Positions 21,537-32,153 are shown, counted from the first letter of the stretch. The stretch is 64,000 bases of DNA from Dryas octopetala (GCA_963921425.1 OY992834.1:20969923-21033922), one strand, 5' to 3'. Translations and numbers: made by a program. The notes: generated by a model not told the origin, from the letters alone.

Positions 21537-22234
21537 TTGCAGCACCGACCCTCCTTTTTCTCTCTCCTCCTTGCAGTACCACCTCCTCTCTCTCTTTTCC
21601 CTGTAGCACTGACTTAAAAAAATAATAATAATTGCAGGTTCGGCGAACTAGTGCCAAACCTGGCTATTTCGTTCAGCAGGTACCCGTCGAACAATCCTCT
21701 TCTATTTGGTGGATGTTTTCCGAACGAAATAGCCACGTTCGGCATTGGTCCGCCAAACCTGTAACTTATTATTTTTTTTTTAAACGTTGGTGCTGCATGG
21801 AGAAGAGAGAGAGAGAGATAATAGGGTGGTGCTGCAGGGAGGAGAGAGAGAGGAGGGTCGGTGCTGCAGCCTGCGGGGGAGGTTGGCAAGCTGGGAGGGT
21901 GTTGCTGCGAGGAGGGTGGTGTTGCGGGGATGGTGGTGTTGCGCTGGGAGGGTGGTGCTGCGAGGAGGTCGGCGAGTTGGGAGGGTGGTGCTGCGGGGAG
22001 GCTGGTGTTGCGAGGAGGTTGGCTGGCTGGAAGGGTGGTGCTGTGATGGGAGAAGAGAGGAGCTGAAGAGGGGAGAGAGAAGCCGGAGAGATGGGAGCTC
22101 GGCAAGGCACAGTTGGGATGGGAGGGATGAGAGAGATGAGGTGTATTGGGGGAGGGCTTTAGGGAATTTTTACAATGGGGCAAATGTGTAAAATCACTAA
22201 TTAAGTGATTAGGGGTGTGCAAATAACAGCTCTC
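21072..22234. mobile_element. Giant foldback TIR element (unit 1 copy)
   Basis: Terminal inverted repeats start AGAGCTGCTATTTGC on the left and GAGAGCTGTTATTTGC inverted on the right, flanked by 9-bp direct repeats AATAAAAAA (21063-21071 and 22235-22243), as in Mutator-like elements. The left half is C/T-rich (ccctccctcaccc, CT microsatellite about 21490-21533), and the right half is its G/A-rich inverted partner (gggagggtggtgctgcg). Nearly the whole 1163 bp can therefore fold on itself. The palindrome array 21639-21757 lies at its centre. Long Pro/Ser-rich or Gly/Arg-rich frames here are composition artefacts. The sister copy is 47694-48859. Confidence 0.8.
21639..21757. repeat. 33-bp palindrome array at centre of foldback element
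   Basis: Four 20-bp imperfect palindromes start at 21639, 21672, 21705 and 21738, with exact 13-bp spacers. The units include TTCAGCAGGTACCCGTCGAA and TTCGGCATTGGTCCGCCAAA. The outer two are inverted relatives of each other, as are their flanks (ctatttcgtt / aacgaaatag). Size and spacing match 4504-4962. Confidence 0.88.
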
Positions 22235-23149
22235 AATAAAAAATGTATGGTTTCGTTTATTTATTAATATATTTTAAGAATGAACAGAGAGGTTGAGATC
22301 CAACATTGGGTTGGTGGGTGGTTTGAGAGCAATGGAGTTGAAATTAGCAGCAGTTTTTGTAGGATGCGTGATGCATGATATCTTTGGGTTTTTTTGTTTG
22401 TTTTTGTTTTACTTTTTTCTCTTCTTTTTTCCTTTGAAATTTTGTGGGTTTTGGATGTAATTGGGAAAAAAAAATTATCAAAAACATTGTATTCATTATT
22501 GAGCAATAAAAAGAAAAAAAAAAGTTTGGATTGAGACTTAGGAACTTTAATAAATTCAGATTTTTCTGTCAAATTTTTCATTTTTAGATCTTAGTTTAAC
22601 AAATTTCGATTTGGATATGTTGTTCAAGATATGAAATTTTGATCTGAGTTTGATGTTCTAGATCTGAAATTTCAACTTTGGTTTGTTGTTTTATATTTGA
22701 AATTTGATGGTCAACACATGGTCAAAAAATGGTCGACACATAATTCTACAGTCACTTTAGATCATGCTGTAGCCAGTTCATCATATTCATCATTTTCTAC
22801 ATTTTTTCATATTTTTGTTAATATCAATTTTTTGGTTGACAGAGTGTCGACATATATGTCAACCATGTGGCGACTCAGGGGTTGACAGAGTGTCGACATG
22901 TATATCAGGACCATTTTTGTCTGAAAATGGGCCAAAGAGCCATAAAAATAAAGATAGGAGGGAAGGGTTAAAAAAGATAGAGTTTTAAAAGAGGTTATTT
23001 AATGAAATTACCCTATTATAAATTGTCACAGTTCTGCAGACGGTATTGCTCATTTGGGTCAGTTTTTGGGCGTGGGCCTATCATGAGTTTGTTGGGCCTG
23101 CTGATTGCATTCTTCCGGCCCTTGCTGAGGTCAGGATTGTGATTGCTTA

Positions 23150-23811
23150 GGGCCAATTTGGGGTTGAAGTGTGGTGGGAAAAAGTTTATGTGAGGTAAAG
23201 CTGCTATGTGGTGGGAAAAACTGTTGTGAGGTAAAGTGGATGAATGTTTGGTAAACTGTGTTTTTAAAAGTGTTGTGAGTGGTAAAAGCAGCAATAGAGT
23301 GTTTGGTAAATTTTGATGTAGAAGTGTTGTGGCTATATATAATGACCAAAATGGACATGATTTTATATCGTTTCATAAGTAGAAATATTAGACATGATTT
23401 TATGACATATTAGAATTTAGAAATGGTATTTTTTTTGTTGGGAAAGAGAAAAAACTAACATTGATAAAAATATTAGACATAATTAAAAATATTAGATACT
23501 TGGGATTGAATATTAGATATTAGATATTACCCATTAAAAATATTAAATATTTGGGATTGAAAATTAATGAGGGGTAGGAGCTGTCATTTCATAAATTGGC
23601 TGAGGACAATTTTGGAAGTCAGGGGTGCTTTCCCACACAACAGCTTTGGAAAGCACCTCCCTAGCTGCTTCCTCCCAACCCCCAAAAATTGCTTTCCCCA
23701 ACCCTTGTTTTTTTAAAAAGTTGCTTTTGGTTTTTTCACCAAATACCTCAAGTTGTATTGTGGTGGAAATAAGTTGTTTTTTTTCACCAAACCTCAACCC
23801 CAAACTGGCCC
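23150..23811. mobile_element. Tourist/Harbinger-like MITE (unit 1 copy)
   Basis: Inverted ends GGGCCAATTTGGGGTTGA and GGGCCAGTTTGGGGTTGAGG, with TTA on the left (23147-23149) and TTG on the right (23812-23814), a slightly decayed 3-bp target copy. The interior is AT-rich and non-coding. The counterpart is at 49750-50413. Confidence 0.75.
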
Positions 23812-23814
23812 TTG

Positions 23815-24838
23815 GTATTAAACATTAATACAGAGTGATAAAAAATTACAATACATTTGTCACATAATAACATTAGCGTACATTAATTAGCGTTTGATAA
23901 GTCATATTTTTAAAGTGACGTGGGTATAAAAAATAGTGTTTGAGTGTTAAATTTTAAGATTGAAGTGATGTAGTTATATATAATGACAAAAATGACCTAA
24001 AAAGTATAGAAGTTTTAATCGAAGAGCACGATACTTTCATACTCAAAAAATCTCCAACTCCAAACCAGCTGACAAATTGAATTTCGTTTGTATGCGTTTA
24101 AGATTAAGTAGCAGATCACAAATTAACTATCAACTCAAAATAAAGTTCCATTTCTCAAAAAGTAAAAACCTTTACCACCCGGCTGCTACATAACATAGCA
24201 TGGGCCATATGTTTTTAATGAGTACCACTGTTTCTTTGCTTTCATCCTCCAACAGCTAGCCCACCGACAATTGCTTCTGTTATTGTAATTTGTGTGGTAC
24301 ACATAATTGAACTAATCAAATAAGTGCTTTGAAACTTATTGCATGGTATATCAATCAAATTAACTGTTTACTATACACACATATAAAAGAATGCTAATTA
24401 AAAGTATAAAAAAAAAAAAAAGGAAAAAAAATTAATAATAACCTAGTTTTAATTTTTGTGAAATATTTTTGCCAAGAATAATACATAATACAATAATACA
24501 TAATGTAAAGTTCAGAAATGTTATTAGAATTTCAATAAAAAGAAATGTTAATTATTAGAAGTCCCAAGGCTTATGCTGGACTCTGATGGAGGATGGATCA
24601 AATGTATCTGGCGTTGCGCATTAAAGACATACTATCAGCTCCTTATTATCAGAAAAGAAAAGGCATATTGTCCAAAAAAAAAAAAAAGCAAGTCTTGACT
24701 TATTAGTTCTTGAAGGCTATATATGTACTAATTAAATCCAATAACACTGGAAGTTTTTATGCATTAGTGGATTTCATTGTTCTTCTTTATTTGAAAAGGA
24801 CCTCCATTCGTCTTCGATGAGTTGGATTCCTTCATAAT

Positions 24839-24841
<3 letters not shown>
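23815..24841. other. Distal upstream region of CNL-1
   Basis: AT-rich sequence without a convincing gene, duplicated almost exactly at 50417-51439. It has a W-box-like core in aagtcttgacttatta (about 24690), a type of element bound by WRKY factors in defence promoters; the functional role is inferred. Confidence 0.45.

Positions 24842-24877
<36 letters not shown>
24842..24877. repeat. GA microsatellite upstream of CNL-1
   Basis: About 17 GA repeats. The paralogous tract is at about 51440-51477. Confidence 0.9.
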
Positions 24878-24879
<2 letters not shown>

Positions 24880-24967
24880 AACCAAAAGGATTAACCGTGT
24901 GGGATCCTTTGAAACTACTTAAACTACTTCATTGAAATCCTATCGATCCTTTGAAAAGAAGAGAAAA

Positions 24968-25081
24968 ATGGCTGGAGCTTTGGTTGGAGAGGCTCTGCTC
25001 ACTGCTTCCTTTGCCAATAATCGAAGAGAAAAATTGCCTGACAAATTAAATACATGCATAGATGAAAAAAACCAAACATGA
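24968..25081 (+). pseudogene. Truncated CNL N-terminus (decoy first exon)
   Basis: The first 15 codons (MAGALVGEALLTASF) match the start of the full CNL at 25533. The frame then departs into unrelated sequence and stops after 37 codons. It lies 452 bp upstream of the real start. It looks like the residue of an older CNL copy whose body was deleted, or a duplicated first exon. If transcribed it would act as an upstream frame. The same remnant is at 51642-51755. Confidence 0.75.
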
Positions 25082-25434
25082 ACACCAACAAGAGGAAGCT
25101 TCCTACCCCCACCATGCATATGCTTAACCGTGTGGGACCTACTGCATTACCAAGGCAATTGCTATATAATCAATTGTAATCTTATGTGTTTGATCGGCTA
25201 TTTGAAAAATTGGTTAGAATACTACTTCATTGAAAACCAAGTTGAGCTATTATATTGCTCGGTCAGTGATGGCCAGCTGCAAGAGGTCTTGGTTTAAGTG
25301 TTAGTCAAACAAGAAAAGACTGAAAGTAATTAAAAATTAGGCCAATAAGCTTCCTAGAACAAGCACATAACCACATATAAAACATTTTTTAGTCATCTAC
25401 AACTAACAGCCCAAGTCAGTGTACTTGATCGAGC

Positions 25435-25441
25435 TATATAA
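25435..25441 (+). promoter_or_regulatory. TATA box of CNL-1
   Basis: TATATAA in gagctatataatcc, 92 bp before the ATG; conserved at 52936-52942 and, in the extra promoter copy, at 52124-52130. Confidence 0.6.
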
Positions 25442-25532
25442 TCCTAAAACACTTTCACAAACTCCCCCCTTCTGCTATTTGCAAAAGTTAGAGAATACTT
25501 CTTTGAAATCATTTGCAAATTAAGAAGACAAA

Positions 25533-28500
25533 ATGGCTGGAGCTTTTGTTGGAGAGGCTCTGCTCACTGCTTCCATCCAGGTGTTGTGTGACAGGATTGC
25601 TTCACGCGACTTCATTGACTTATTTCAGAGGAAGAAGCTCGATGATTCACTCCTGAAGAAACTGAAGATCACACTGCTGTCCCTTTCTGTAGTGCTCAAT
25701 GATGCAGAGGAGAAGCAAATTGTGAACCCTGCTGTTAGAGACTGGCTTGATGAGCTCAAACATGCTGTCTTAGATGCAGATGACTTACTGGATGAGATCA
25801 ACACTGAAGCTTTGAGATGCAAGGTGGAAGCTGAATATGCTCAGACCCACAAATTCACCAAGGTGTTGAACTTCCTCTCTACTTCTCTTAATCCTGTTTA
25901 TCAAAGCATGAATGCTAAGATAAGAGAGTTGTTTGAAAGATTAGAACTCCTTGCAAAACAGAAAGGTGTGCTTGGTCTGAGAGAAGTTGTTGGGGGGAAG
26001 GTTTCACAGAGAACTCCAACAACTTCCTTGGTTCATGAACCTTTTGTATATGGTAGGGATGGAGATAAAGAAAAGTTAGCAAAACTGTTGTTTTCAGATG
26101 ATGCAAGCAGCAATGATGTATCTGTCATCACCATAGTCGGAATGGGCGGAGTTGGTAAGACAACCCTTGCTCGGTCCCTTTACAATGATGACAAAGTAAA
26201 AGAGCATTATACTCTTATAGCTTGGGCTTGTGTTTCAGAAGACTTTGATGTGGTTAGGGTAACTAAAACCCTTCTTCAGTCGGTCACTTCAAAAAATTTT
26301 GATAATATTATGGACTTGAATCTTCTTCAAGTTCAACTAAGAGAAGAAGTTAGGGCAAAGAAATTTTTATTTGTATTGGATGACCTTTGGAATGAGAATT
26401 ATATTGATTTGAATTGCCTCCAGGCTCCTTTTGCTTTTGGGGCAAGAGGAAGCAAGGTCCTTGTAACAACACGGAACGAAAACGTTGCATCTACCATCAA
26501 CAATGTTCCTATTCAGTACTTGAAACCGTTGTCGGATGAAGATTGTTGGTTGTTACTTGCAAAACATGCATTTGGAGATGAAGCCCCTAGTGCACATCCA
26601 AACTTGGAAGAAATTGGCAAGCAAATTGCAGGTAAGTGCAATGGTTTGCCTTTAGCTGCAGAAACACTTGGAGGTTTGCTACGTTCCAAGAAGAAAGATT
26701 TAGAGGAATGGAATAGCATATTAAATAGCAATATTTGGGAGCTACCGTACAATAAAAGTAATATTCTGCCCGCTCTAGGATTGAGCTACCATTATCTCCC
26801 GGCCCATTTAAAACAATGTTTTGTTTATTGTTCAATTTTTCCGAAAGACTATGAATTCAAGAAGGAAGACGTAGTTTTACTTTGGATGGCTGAAGGTTTA
26901 GTTCCACAAGATGAGAATGCGAGTAAGATGGAAGAGGTGGCTAAGAGATACTTTGATCAATTATTATCACGATCACTATTTCAAAATTATAGCAAATCAA
27001 GTTTCACAATGCATGATCTTATTAATGACATGGCTGTGTTCATGGCCAAGGGATTTTGTTACAGGTTAGAAGGGGGGGAATCTCATGAAGTTCCCAAAAC
27101 AAGTCGTCATTTATCATATGTTCAAGAAGAATTTGATACCGCTTCAAAATTTGAGCCATTATACAGGCTTAAGTGTTTGCGGACCTTCTTACCCTTAAAT
27201 TTGAGAACATATTGGCAAGAATATTATGTAAGCAAAAGGGTTTTACATGATTTGCTGCCAGCACTAAGATGTTTGCGAGTCTTATCTTTATCAAAATACA
27301 AAAATATCAGTGAATTACCTAATTCTATTGGTAATCTCATTCACTTGCGCTACTTGGATCTTTCCTTTACTGCAATCAAAAGGTTACCTGATATAGTGTG
27401 TTCTCTATGCAATTTACAGACAATACTATTGTCAAATTGTTCCTGTCTCAATGAATTGCCTAAAGATATGAGGAAATTAATTGATTTACGTCATCTTGAT
27501 CTTCGTGGAACTAACATAAAAGAGATGCCATTGCAAATGGGTAGACTAAAATGTTTGAGAACATTGACTGTATTTGTTGTTGGAAAGTCAAGTGGGTCAT
27601 GCCTTACAGAATTGAGGGAGTTACGGTATCTTCGGGGAAGCCTTTCTATTCTAAAGCTGCAAAATGTAGTTGATGCTATGGATTCCTCGCACGCCAATTT
27701 GAAGGAAAAGAATGATCTCAAGGAGTTGGTGTTGGAATGGGGTGAGGACACCAATGATCCCCAAAATGAGAGAGATGTACTTGAGAGGCTCCAGCCTCCC
27801 ATAAATTTAGAGAAGTTGATCATCAGATTTTATGGTGGAACTTGCTTCCCAAATTGGTTGGGAGACTCTTCCTATTCTCAAATAGAATTCTTGTGTCTCA
27901 GTGAATGTAGTTATTGTTTGTCCTTGCCACCACTCGGGCAGCTACCCGCTCTCAAAGAGCTTTCTATAAGAGGAATGAAATTTCTTACGACTATCGGTGC
28001 TGAGTTCTATGGCAATGGGTCTTCTCTAATATTTCAGCCGTTTCAATCTCTGGAGAAGCTAGAGTTTGAGGAGATGCTTGAATGGGAGGAATGGCAGCCA
28101 AGTGGAGGTGAATATCCAGATTTTCCTCGTCTCCAGGAGCTGAATTTATATAATTGTCCGAAGCTGAGAGGAAACTTGCCTAATCATCTTCCTTGCTTGA
28201 AAACACTTTCAGTGGTGAAGTGTGTGGTTCTATACGAAAGGGCCACTACAACCCTTAACATGGACTACTTACAACAATATTCTTTTGAAGAATTGAGCTT
28301 GGCTGGATGCCCGCATCTGTTATCATTACTAGGTCAGAGAACAGAATTTATGCCCTTGCTTCGGAGATTTGAGATTGGAAATTTTGTTGATATAGAGTGC
28401 TTGCCCAAGCAACTGGTGCATAGCAGCAATTGTGTTGTACACTTGACTCTCAAGAATTGTCCAGCCCTGTTGTCGTTCCCTAGAGATGCTCTACCTACTA

Positions 28501-29354
28501 CGTTGGAATATCTTCATATAGACAATTGTAGGAGATTAGAATTCCTTCCTTATGAGATGATGGCCGAATTGACATCGCTTCAGTCTTTGAGGATAAACGA
28601 CAGCTGTGATTCACTGAGGTCCTTCCCGTTGGGCATTTTTCCCAAACTTAGCAGTCTTTATATCAGAGGTTGTGTGAATCTGGAATCCCTTTCCATTGAA
28701 GGAGTTGATGAAAATCTAAACTCCTTGCATATCTGGGAGTGTCCAAATCTGGTCTCTTTTCCCCACGGAGGATTGCCTACTCCCAACCTGAGTGACTTTT
28801 CAGTCAGTGGATGCAAGAATTTGAAGTCATTGCCCGAACGAATTCACACCCTCACCGCCCTTCAATATTTGTTCATATGGAATCTTCCAAATGTTGTGTC
28901 AATTGCAGAAGGGGGTTTGCCTCCCAACCTACGTGAATTTTTAGTATATGATTGTGACAGACTGAGGCCTTCAGCGGAGTGGGGTTTGCAAGGACTTGTC
29001 TCCCTTCAAAGACTCCAGATTCAAGGAACAGACCATCTGTTGGGGACGTTGCTCAAGGAACAGCTGCTCCCTACAACTCTCAACACTCTCTGGATCTGTG
29101 ACCTAAGCCTGAAATCTTTGAACGGAAAGGGACTTCAACACCTCACTTCTCTTCAAAGCCTACAAATTCGTGGCTGTCCGAGTCTCGAATACCTGCCAGG
29201 AGAGGGTTTGCCGGCGTCTCTTTCTTTTCTGAGAATCTACGGATGTTCTTCAACTCTGAAAAAAAGATATTGTGAAAATAATAAGATAGGAGAAGATTGG
29301 GCCAAGATAGCTCGCATTCCTTTCATAGAGATAGATGAGGAAGTGATCATATGA
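25533..29354 (+). CDS. CC-NB-ARC-LRR disease resistance protein (RPP13-like 1 / R13L1 type), CNL-1
   Basis: A single open frame of 1273 residues, normal for the family and intronless in the coding part. The N-terminal Rx-type coiled coil (about 1-170) has LSVVLNDAEEKQI and LDADDLLDEI. NB-ARC motifs: P-loop VGMGGVGKTTLA (~202-213), kinase-2 FLFVLDDLWNE ending in Trp (~278-288, a non-TIR hallmark), RNBS-B GSKVLVTTRN (~306), GLPLA (~371), RNBS-D CFVYCSIFPKDYEF (~429), MHDL (~493). LRRs run from about residue 545 to the end, with LCLSECSYCLSLPPLGQLPALKELSI typical of R13L1 proteins. It is an intracellular immune receptor sensing pathogen effectors, with ADP/ATP switching at the P-loop and MHD motif. 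The start is supported by MAGAFVGEAL and the upstream TATA. The pathogen recognised is unknown. Confidence 0.95.
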   Translation: MAGAFVGEALLTASIQVLCDRIASRDFIDLFQRKKLDDSLLKKLKITLLSLSVVLNDAEEKQIVNPAVRDWLDELKHAVLDADDLLDEINTEALRCKVEAEYAQTHKFTKVLNFLSTSLNPVYQSMNAKIRELFERLELLAKQKGVLGLREVVGGKVSQRTPTTSLVHEPFVYGRDGDKEKLAKLLFSDDASSNDVSVITIVGMGGVGKTTLARSLYNDDKVKEHYTLIAWACVSEDFDVVRVTKTLLQSVTSKNFDNIMDLNLLQVQLREEVRAKKFLFVLDDLWNENYIDLNCLQAPFAFGARGSKVLVTTRNENVASTINNVPIQYLKPLSDEDCWLLLAKHAFGDEAPSAHPNLEEIGKQIAGKCNGLPLAAETLGGLLRSKKKDLEEWNSILNSNIWELPYNKSNILPALGLSYHYLPAHLKQCFVYCSIFPKDYEFKKEDVVLLWMAEGLVPQDENASKMEEVAKRYFDQLLSRSLFQNYSKSSFTMHDLINDMAVFMAKGFCYRLEGGESHEVPKTSRHLSYVQEEFDTASKFEPLYRLKCLRTFLPLNLRTYWQEYYVSKRVLHDLLPALRCLRVLSLSKYKNISELPNSIGNLIHLRYLDLSFTAIKRLPDIVCSLCNLQTILLSNCSCLNELPKDMRKLIDLRHLDLRGTNIKEMPLQMGRLKCLRTLTVFVVGKSSGSCLTELRELRYLRGSLSILKLQNVVDAMDSSHANLKEKNDLKELVLEWGEDTNDPQNERDVLERLQPPINLEKLIIRFYGGTCFPNWLGDSSYSQIEFLCLSECSYCLSLPPLGQLPALKELSIRGMKFLTTIGAEFYGNGSSLIFQPFQSLEKLEFEEMLEWEEWQPSGGEYPDFPRLQELNLYNCPKLRGNLPNHLPCLKTLSVVKCVVLYERATTTLNMDYLQQYSFEELSLAGCPHLLSLLGQRTEFMPLLRRFEIGNFVDIECLPKQLVHSSNCVVHLTLKNCPALLSFPRDALPTTLEYLHIDNCRRLEFLPYEMMAELTSLQSLRINDSCDSLRSFPLGIFPKLSSLYIRGCVNLESLSIEGVDENLNSLHIWECPNLVSFPHGGLPTPNLSDFSVSGCKNLKSLPERIHTLTALQYLFIWNLPNVVSIAEGGLPPNLREFLVYDCDRLRPSAEWGLQGLVSLQRLQIQGTDHLLGTLLKEQLLPTTLNTLWICDLSLKSLNGKGLQHLTSLQSLQIRGCPSLEYLPGEGLPASLSFLRIYGCSSTLKKRYCENNKIGEDWAKIARIPFIEIDEEVII

Positions 29355-31019
29355 GCTCTCACAAAAAGTTCTGGTTTTCATTTCACTCTCAACTCTAAAA
29401 CCAGAGTCGGGTATGTACCTACCACCCCACCGCTTGTTTTTCATCTGTTAAATCAAAGCATAGGCTTATCCATACTTTAATATTGTTTTCTGAGCTTTTG
29501 GGCTTTACTTCTGCAGAGAGCTAGAGAACTCACTGTGGAACTGTAAAGATAATTGTTGGTCTTTGAATGGAGAGGATTGACCCAAGATTGGTCACATCCC
29601 CTGCATTGGCCCTTACAATTTATCTGATTTTCATTCAGGTACCTCTTCTATTTTTAATTCTGCTACTTAATTACTTTGATCTTTTGAATTCTTCGTTAAT
29701 GGGATAGTTTACTCTACATAGATTGGACCAAGATAGTGGACTGTGAAAATAAGACGAGAGAAGATTGGGCCAAGATCATGCGCTTTCATTTCACCCTCAA
29801 GTCTCCAATCAATGTCGGGTATGTGAATTTAATCCAATATTGTGGAGCAAGGAGCTACTTTTTTCCCTTCAAAATACTCATATATTTTAAAAATATATTT
29901 CGCTGGATATTTTAAAACCAATGTATATCCCCTGTATATTGTTTGAAGACAGAATTTAACGCTTAGATCATATCATTCATTATTTCTTATCAATATTAGC
30001 ATTATAATATTGGTAATTATTTTCGAGTCTTTTGTAAAACCTGTCACATGCATCTGCAGAAACTTCCATGGAAGCCAAATGAGTTTGAGATAAAAGAAAT
30101 CTTAATCTAATTTTAATATATTTTTTTCAATAATATAATCACAAAACTTAAACAAAACAAAGTTGAAAAATTGAACTATGTTCTTGTGTTCTTGAGTTCT
30201 TGAGTTCTTGGCCCCCCAAAATCACCAAAGTGCTTAATTTAAGCTGGCAATCTGTATTTTGAATTTTTCCTAACCTGTATATAACAAGTTAATTTTTTAT
30301 TTGTGGTTGCTGCTTTCATGTTCATTTAGCAGTTTGCTAATTTATCTCTCAACTTTTCTGTTGCTAATATTTGCTGTCAGATTAAGAAAAGGGGTCATTA
30401 AGTGTTGTTAACATACCCTAAGGTTTAACAAGAGGGCCAAAGTCATCCAATGAAACTTACTTGTAAGTCCTTTTGCAGTCTTATTATAATTTGAAGTTAT
30501 TGGCTAATATATTTGAAAGAAATTGGGGTTTGTTTTCCTCATTTGGGTTTAATTTTAGCTTCACTAATATTAGTTATTTTCTTTTACTCTTCTTTAATCA
30601 GTCCTGGTGGATGGCTTACAGATATGTGCCAAGAGAGATGTGAAGTTAGGAAGAAGAAAGGTAATTAAGAAGGTACTTGGATTAGACTTTGTCTGATTTG
30701 CAGCATCCTCTTCTTCTAATTTTTTATTTTTTTGGGCTATAAGCATTCACATTTTTATGTTTGGTTAATAGCTTTTTCCTTTGAGTGATGCAGAGACCAG
30801 GAGGATTGAAGGCCATGGAGACCATGGAAAGCAACCCAGAGTGATTCGAATTTGAATTTTGCTGAAGCAAAAGACAGTTTTCTCTGTGATCTCTATGGAA
30901 GAAGATAATGGAGGGATTTGAATTTCTTTTAATAAATGATTTTAAGCAAAATATTAAAGTTCAGTTACAACCCCCTCTGATCAAGAGCCAATATGGAGGA
31001 CAAGAGCTGAAAGAAACTT
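29355..31019. other. 3' region of CNL-1 with exon-like modules
   Basis: No protein frame. Several short blocks, each with splice-like borders (ttctgcag/agagctag at about 29512; ttaatcag/tcctggtgg at about 30600; gatgcag/agaccagg at about 30792), are conserved at 56850-58100, suggesting spliced 3' UTR exons. A perfect stem-loop TTTTGCTGAAGCAAAA lies at 30857-30872. Confidence 0.5.
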
Positions 31020-31384
31020 GCTGATACAGCATGGAAACGTTGCTCAGAAACAGCTGCTTCCTACCACTCTCAACTCTCTTGAAATCTCTACACTGAATCT
31101 GAAATCTTTAATGGAAAGGGACTTCAACATCTCACTTCTGTTCAAAAGCTAAATATTAGAAGGTGTGACCGTCATGATTTCCTGCCAGGAGTGGATTTTC
31201 CAGCATCTCAAAGGCTAGATATTGATGAGTGCCCGACTCTGGAATTCCTGCCAGGAGAGGGTTTTCCAGCATCTCTTTCTTTTCTTCCTTGAAGTAAATA
31301 TACCTTGAAAATAAAACGGGAGAAGATTGGAACAAGATAGCTGGCATTCCTTGCATAAAGATAGATAAGGAAGTGATTATATGA
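31020..31384 (+). pseudogene. Duplicated 3' tail of a CNL gene (last LRRs and C-terminus)
   Basis: Broken text equivalent to about the last 110 residues of CNL-1 recurs here: lkslNGKGLQHLTS, FLPGVDFPASQRLDIDECPTLEFLPGEGFPASLS, then the C-terminal pattern GEDW/KIAGIP and a VII-stop at 31382-31384. Small indels break the frame (for example after ATCTCTTTCTTTTC). The stop is followed by the same gagctctcacaaaaagttc found after the intact gene. It is a partial tandem duplicate, also present at 58103-58485. Confidence 0.8.
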
Positions 31385-32153
31385 GCTCTCACAAAAAGTT
31401 CCAATTGTCATTTCACTCTCAACTACCTAATCAGGATCAGGTACCCATATGAGCTTGTTTTTTATTTTTATTTTTTTTATCTGTTAAATGAGAGCTATAT
31501 GGGAAATGGGTAGTGTAGTCCAATATGGTGGATTCAATGCAGCTACTTTTTCCAACAAAATACTTGTATATTTTCAAAATATATTTCGCTGCTTTTCCAA
31601 GAATTTACTTTCAAAGTATATTTTGTGTGTTCTTGTACAATCTTGGACTTGATACTGGGAATTAGGTTTAAGAAGCTGCAACAATTTCTTTTCAATAAAG
31701 CTATTCAATTATGTTTCTCCATATGTATGTAGAAATTAATATTATAACGCGTCTTACCGAATTTTTAATAGTGTGTCATGTCCAGGAAATGATTCTCCGT
31801 TTTTTGTACAGAGACAGGAGATTGCCATTGCTAACTGCAATCCAAAATATAACTTCAATAAAAACACTATTGCATCACAACTTAATTTTAAACCTCCAGT
31901 AGTAGAAGTAAACAGTGAAGGGCATCAGAGAGAGTGGTAAACCAAAATCAAAATACTCTGGTTTCTACTTGAGATACACTATTGTGAGGGAGAATAGTAT
32001 TTTATTAGTCATTATGTCAATCGTCGTCAATGTTTCTTGCCTAATCATTATCACCTTCTGTGTTAAATACTAAAATTTAAATACAAAAAAATCTGAAAGC
32101 ACCGAACAAAAATGTAAATACACAAATCATTCAGGGAAGCTTGAGAAGTTCAC
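31385..32153. other. Gene-poor junction containing a deletion relative to unit 2
   Basis: 31385-31610 matches unit 2 at 58486-58710, 31625-31700 matches about 59262-59335, and 31708-32125 matches 63527-63940. About 4.8 kb of unit 2, including the ORC1 C-terminal exons, is thus missing here. No gene is visible. Confidence 0.8.

Larger units (their letters stand above)
8925..23014. mobile_element. Outer long-TIR element, split by the copia insertion and hosting a foldback element
   Basis: The sequence at about 8925-9050 (aatttcattaaataac ... ggctctttggcctatttt ... gcccctgatatac) recurs inverted at about 22893-23014. Removing the copia element (9114-21016) leaves an element of about 2.2 kb with terminal inverted repeats of roughly 120 bp. 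Its right arm holds a direct repeat of ggttgacagagtgtcgacat (22834 and 22880, period 46). The same structure without copia lies at about 47093-49615. I could not fix its target duplication. Mutator-like is a plausible class from the long TIRs. Confidence 0.5.

Noticed and set aside
26513..26835. Antisense open frames inside CNL-1 (also in CNL-2)
   Set aside because: They are shadows of the conserved NB-ARC codons and exist only because the sense sequence is conserved.
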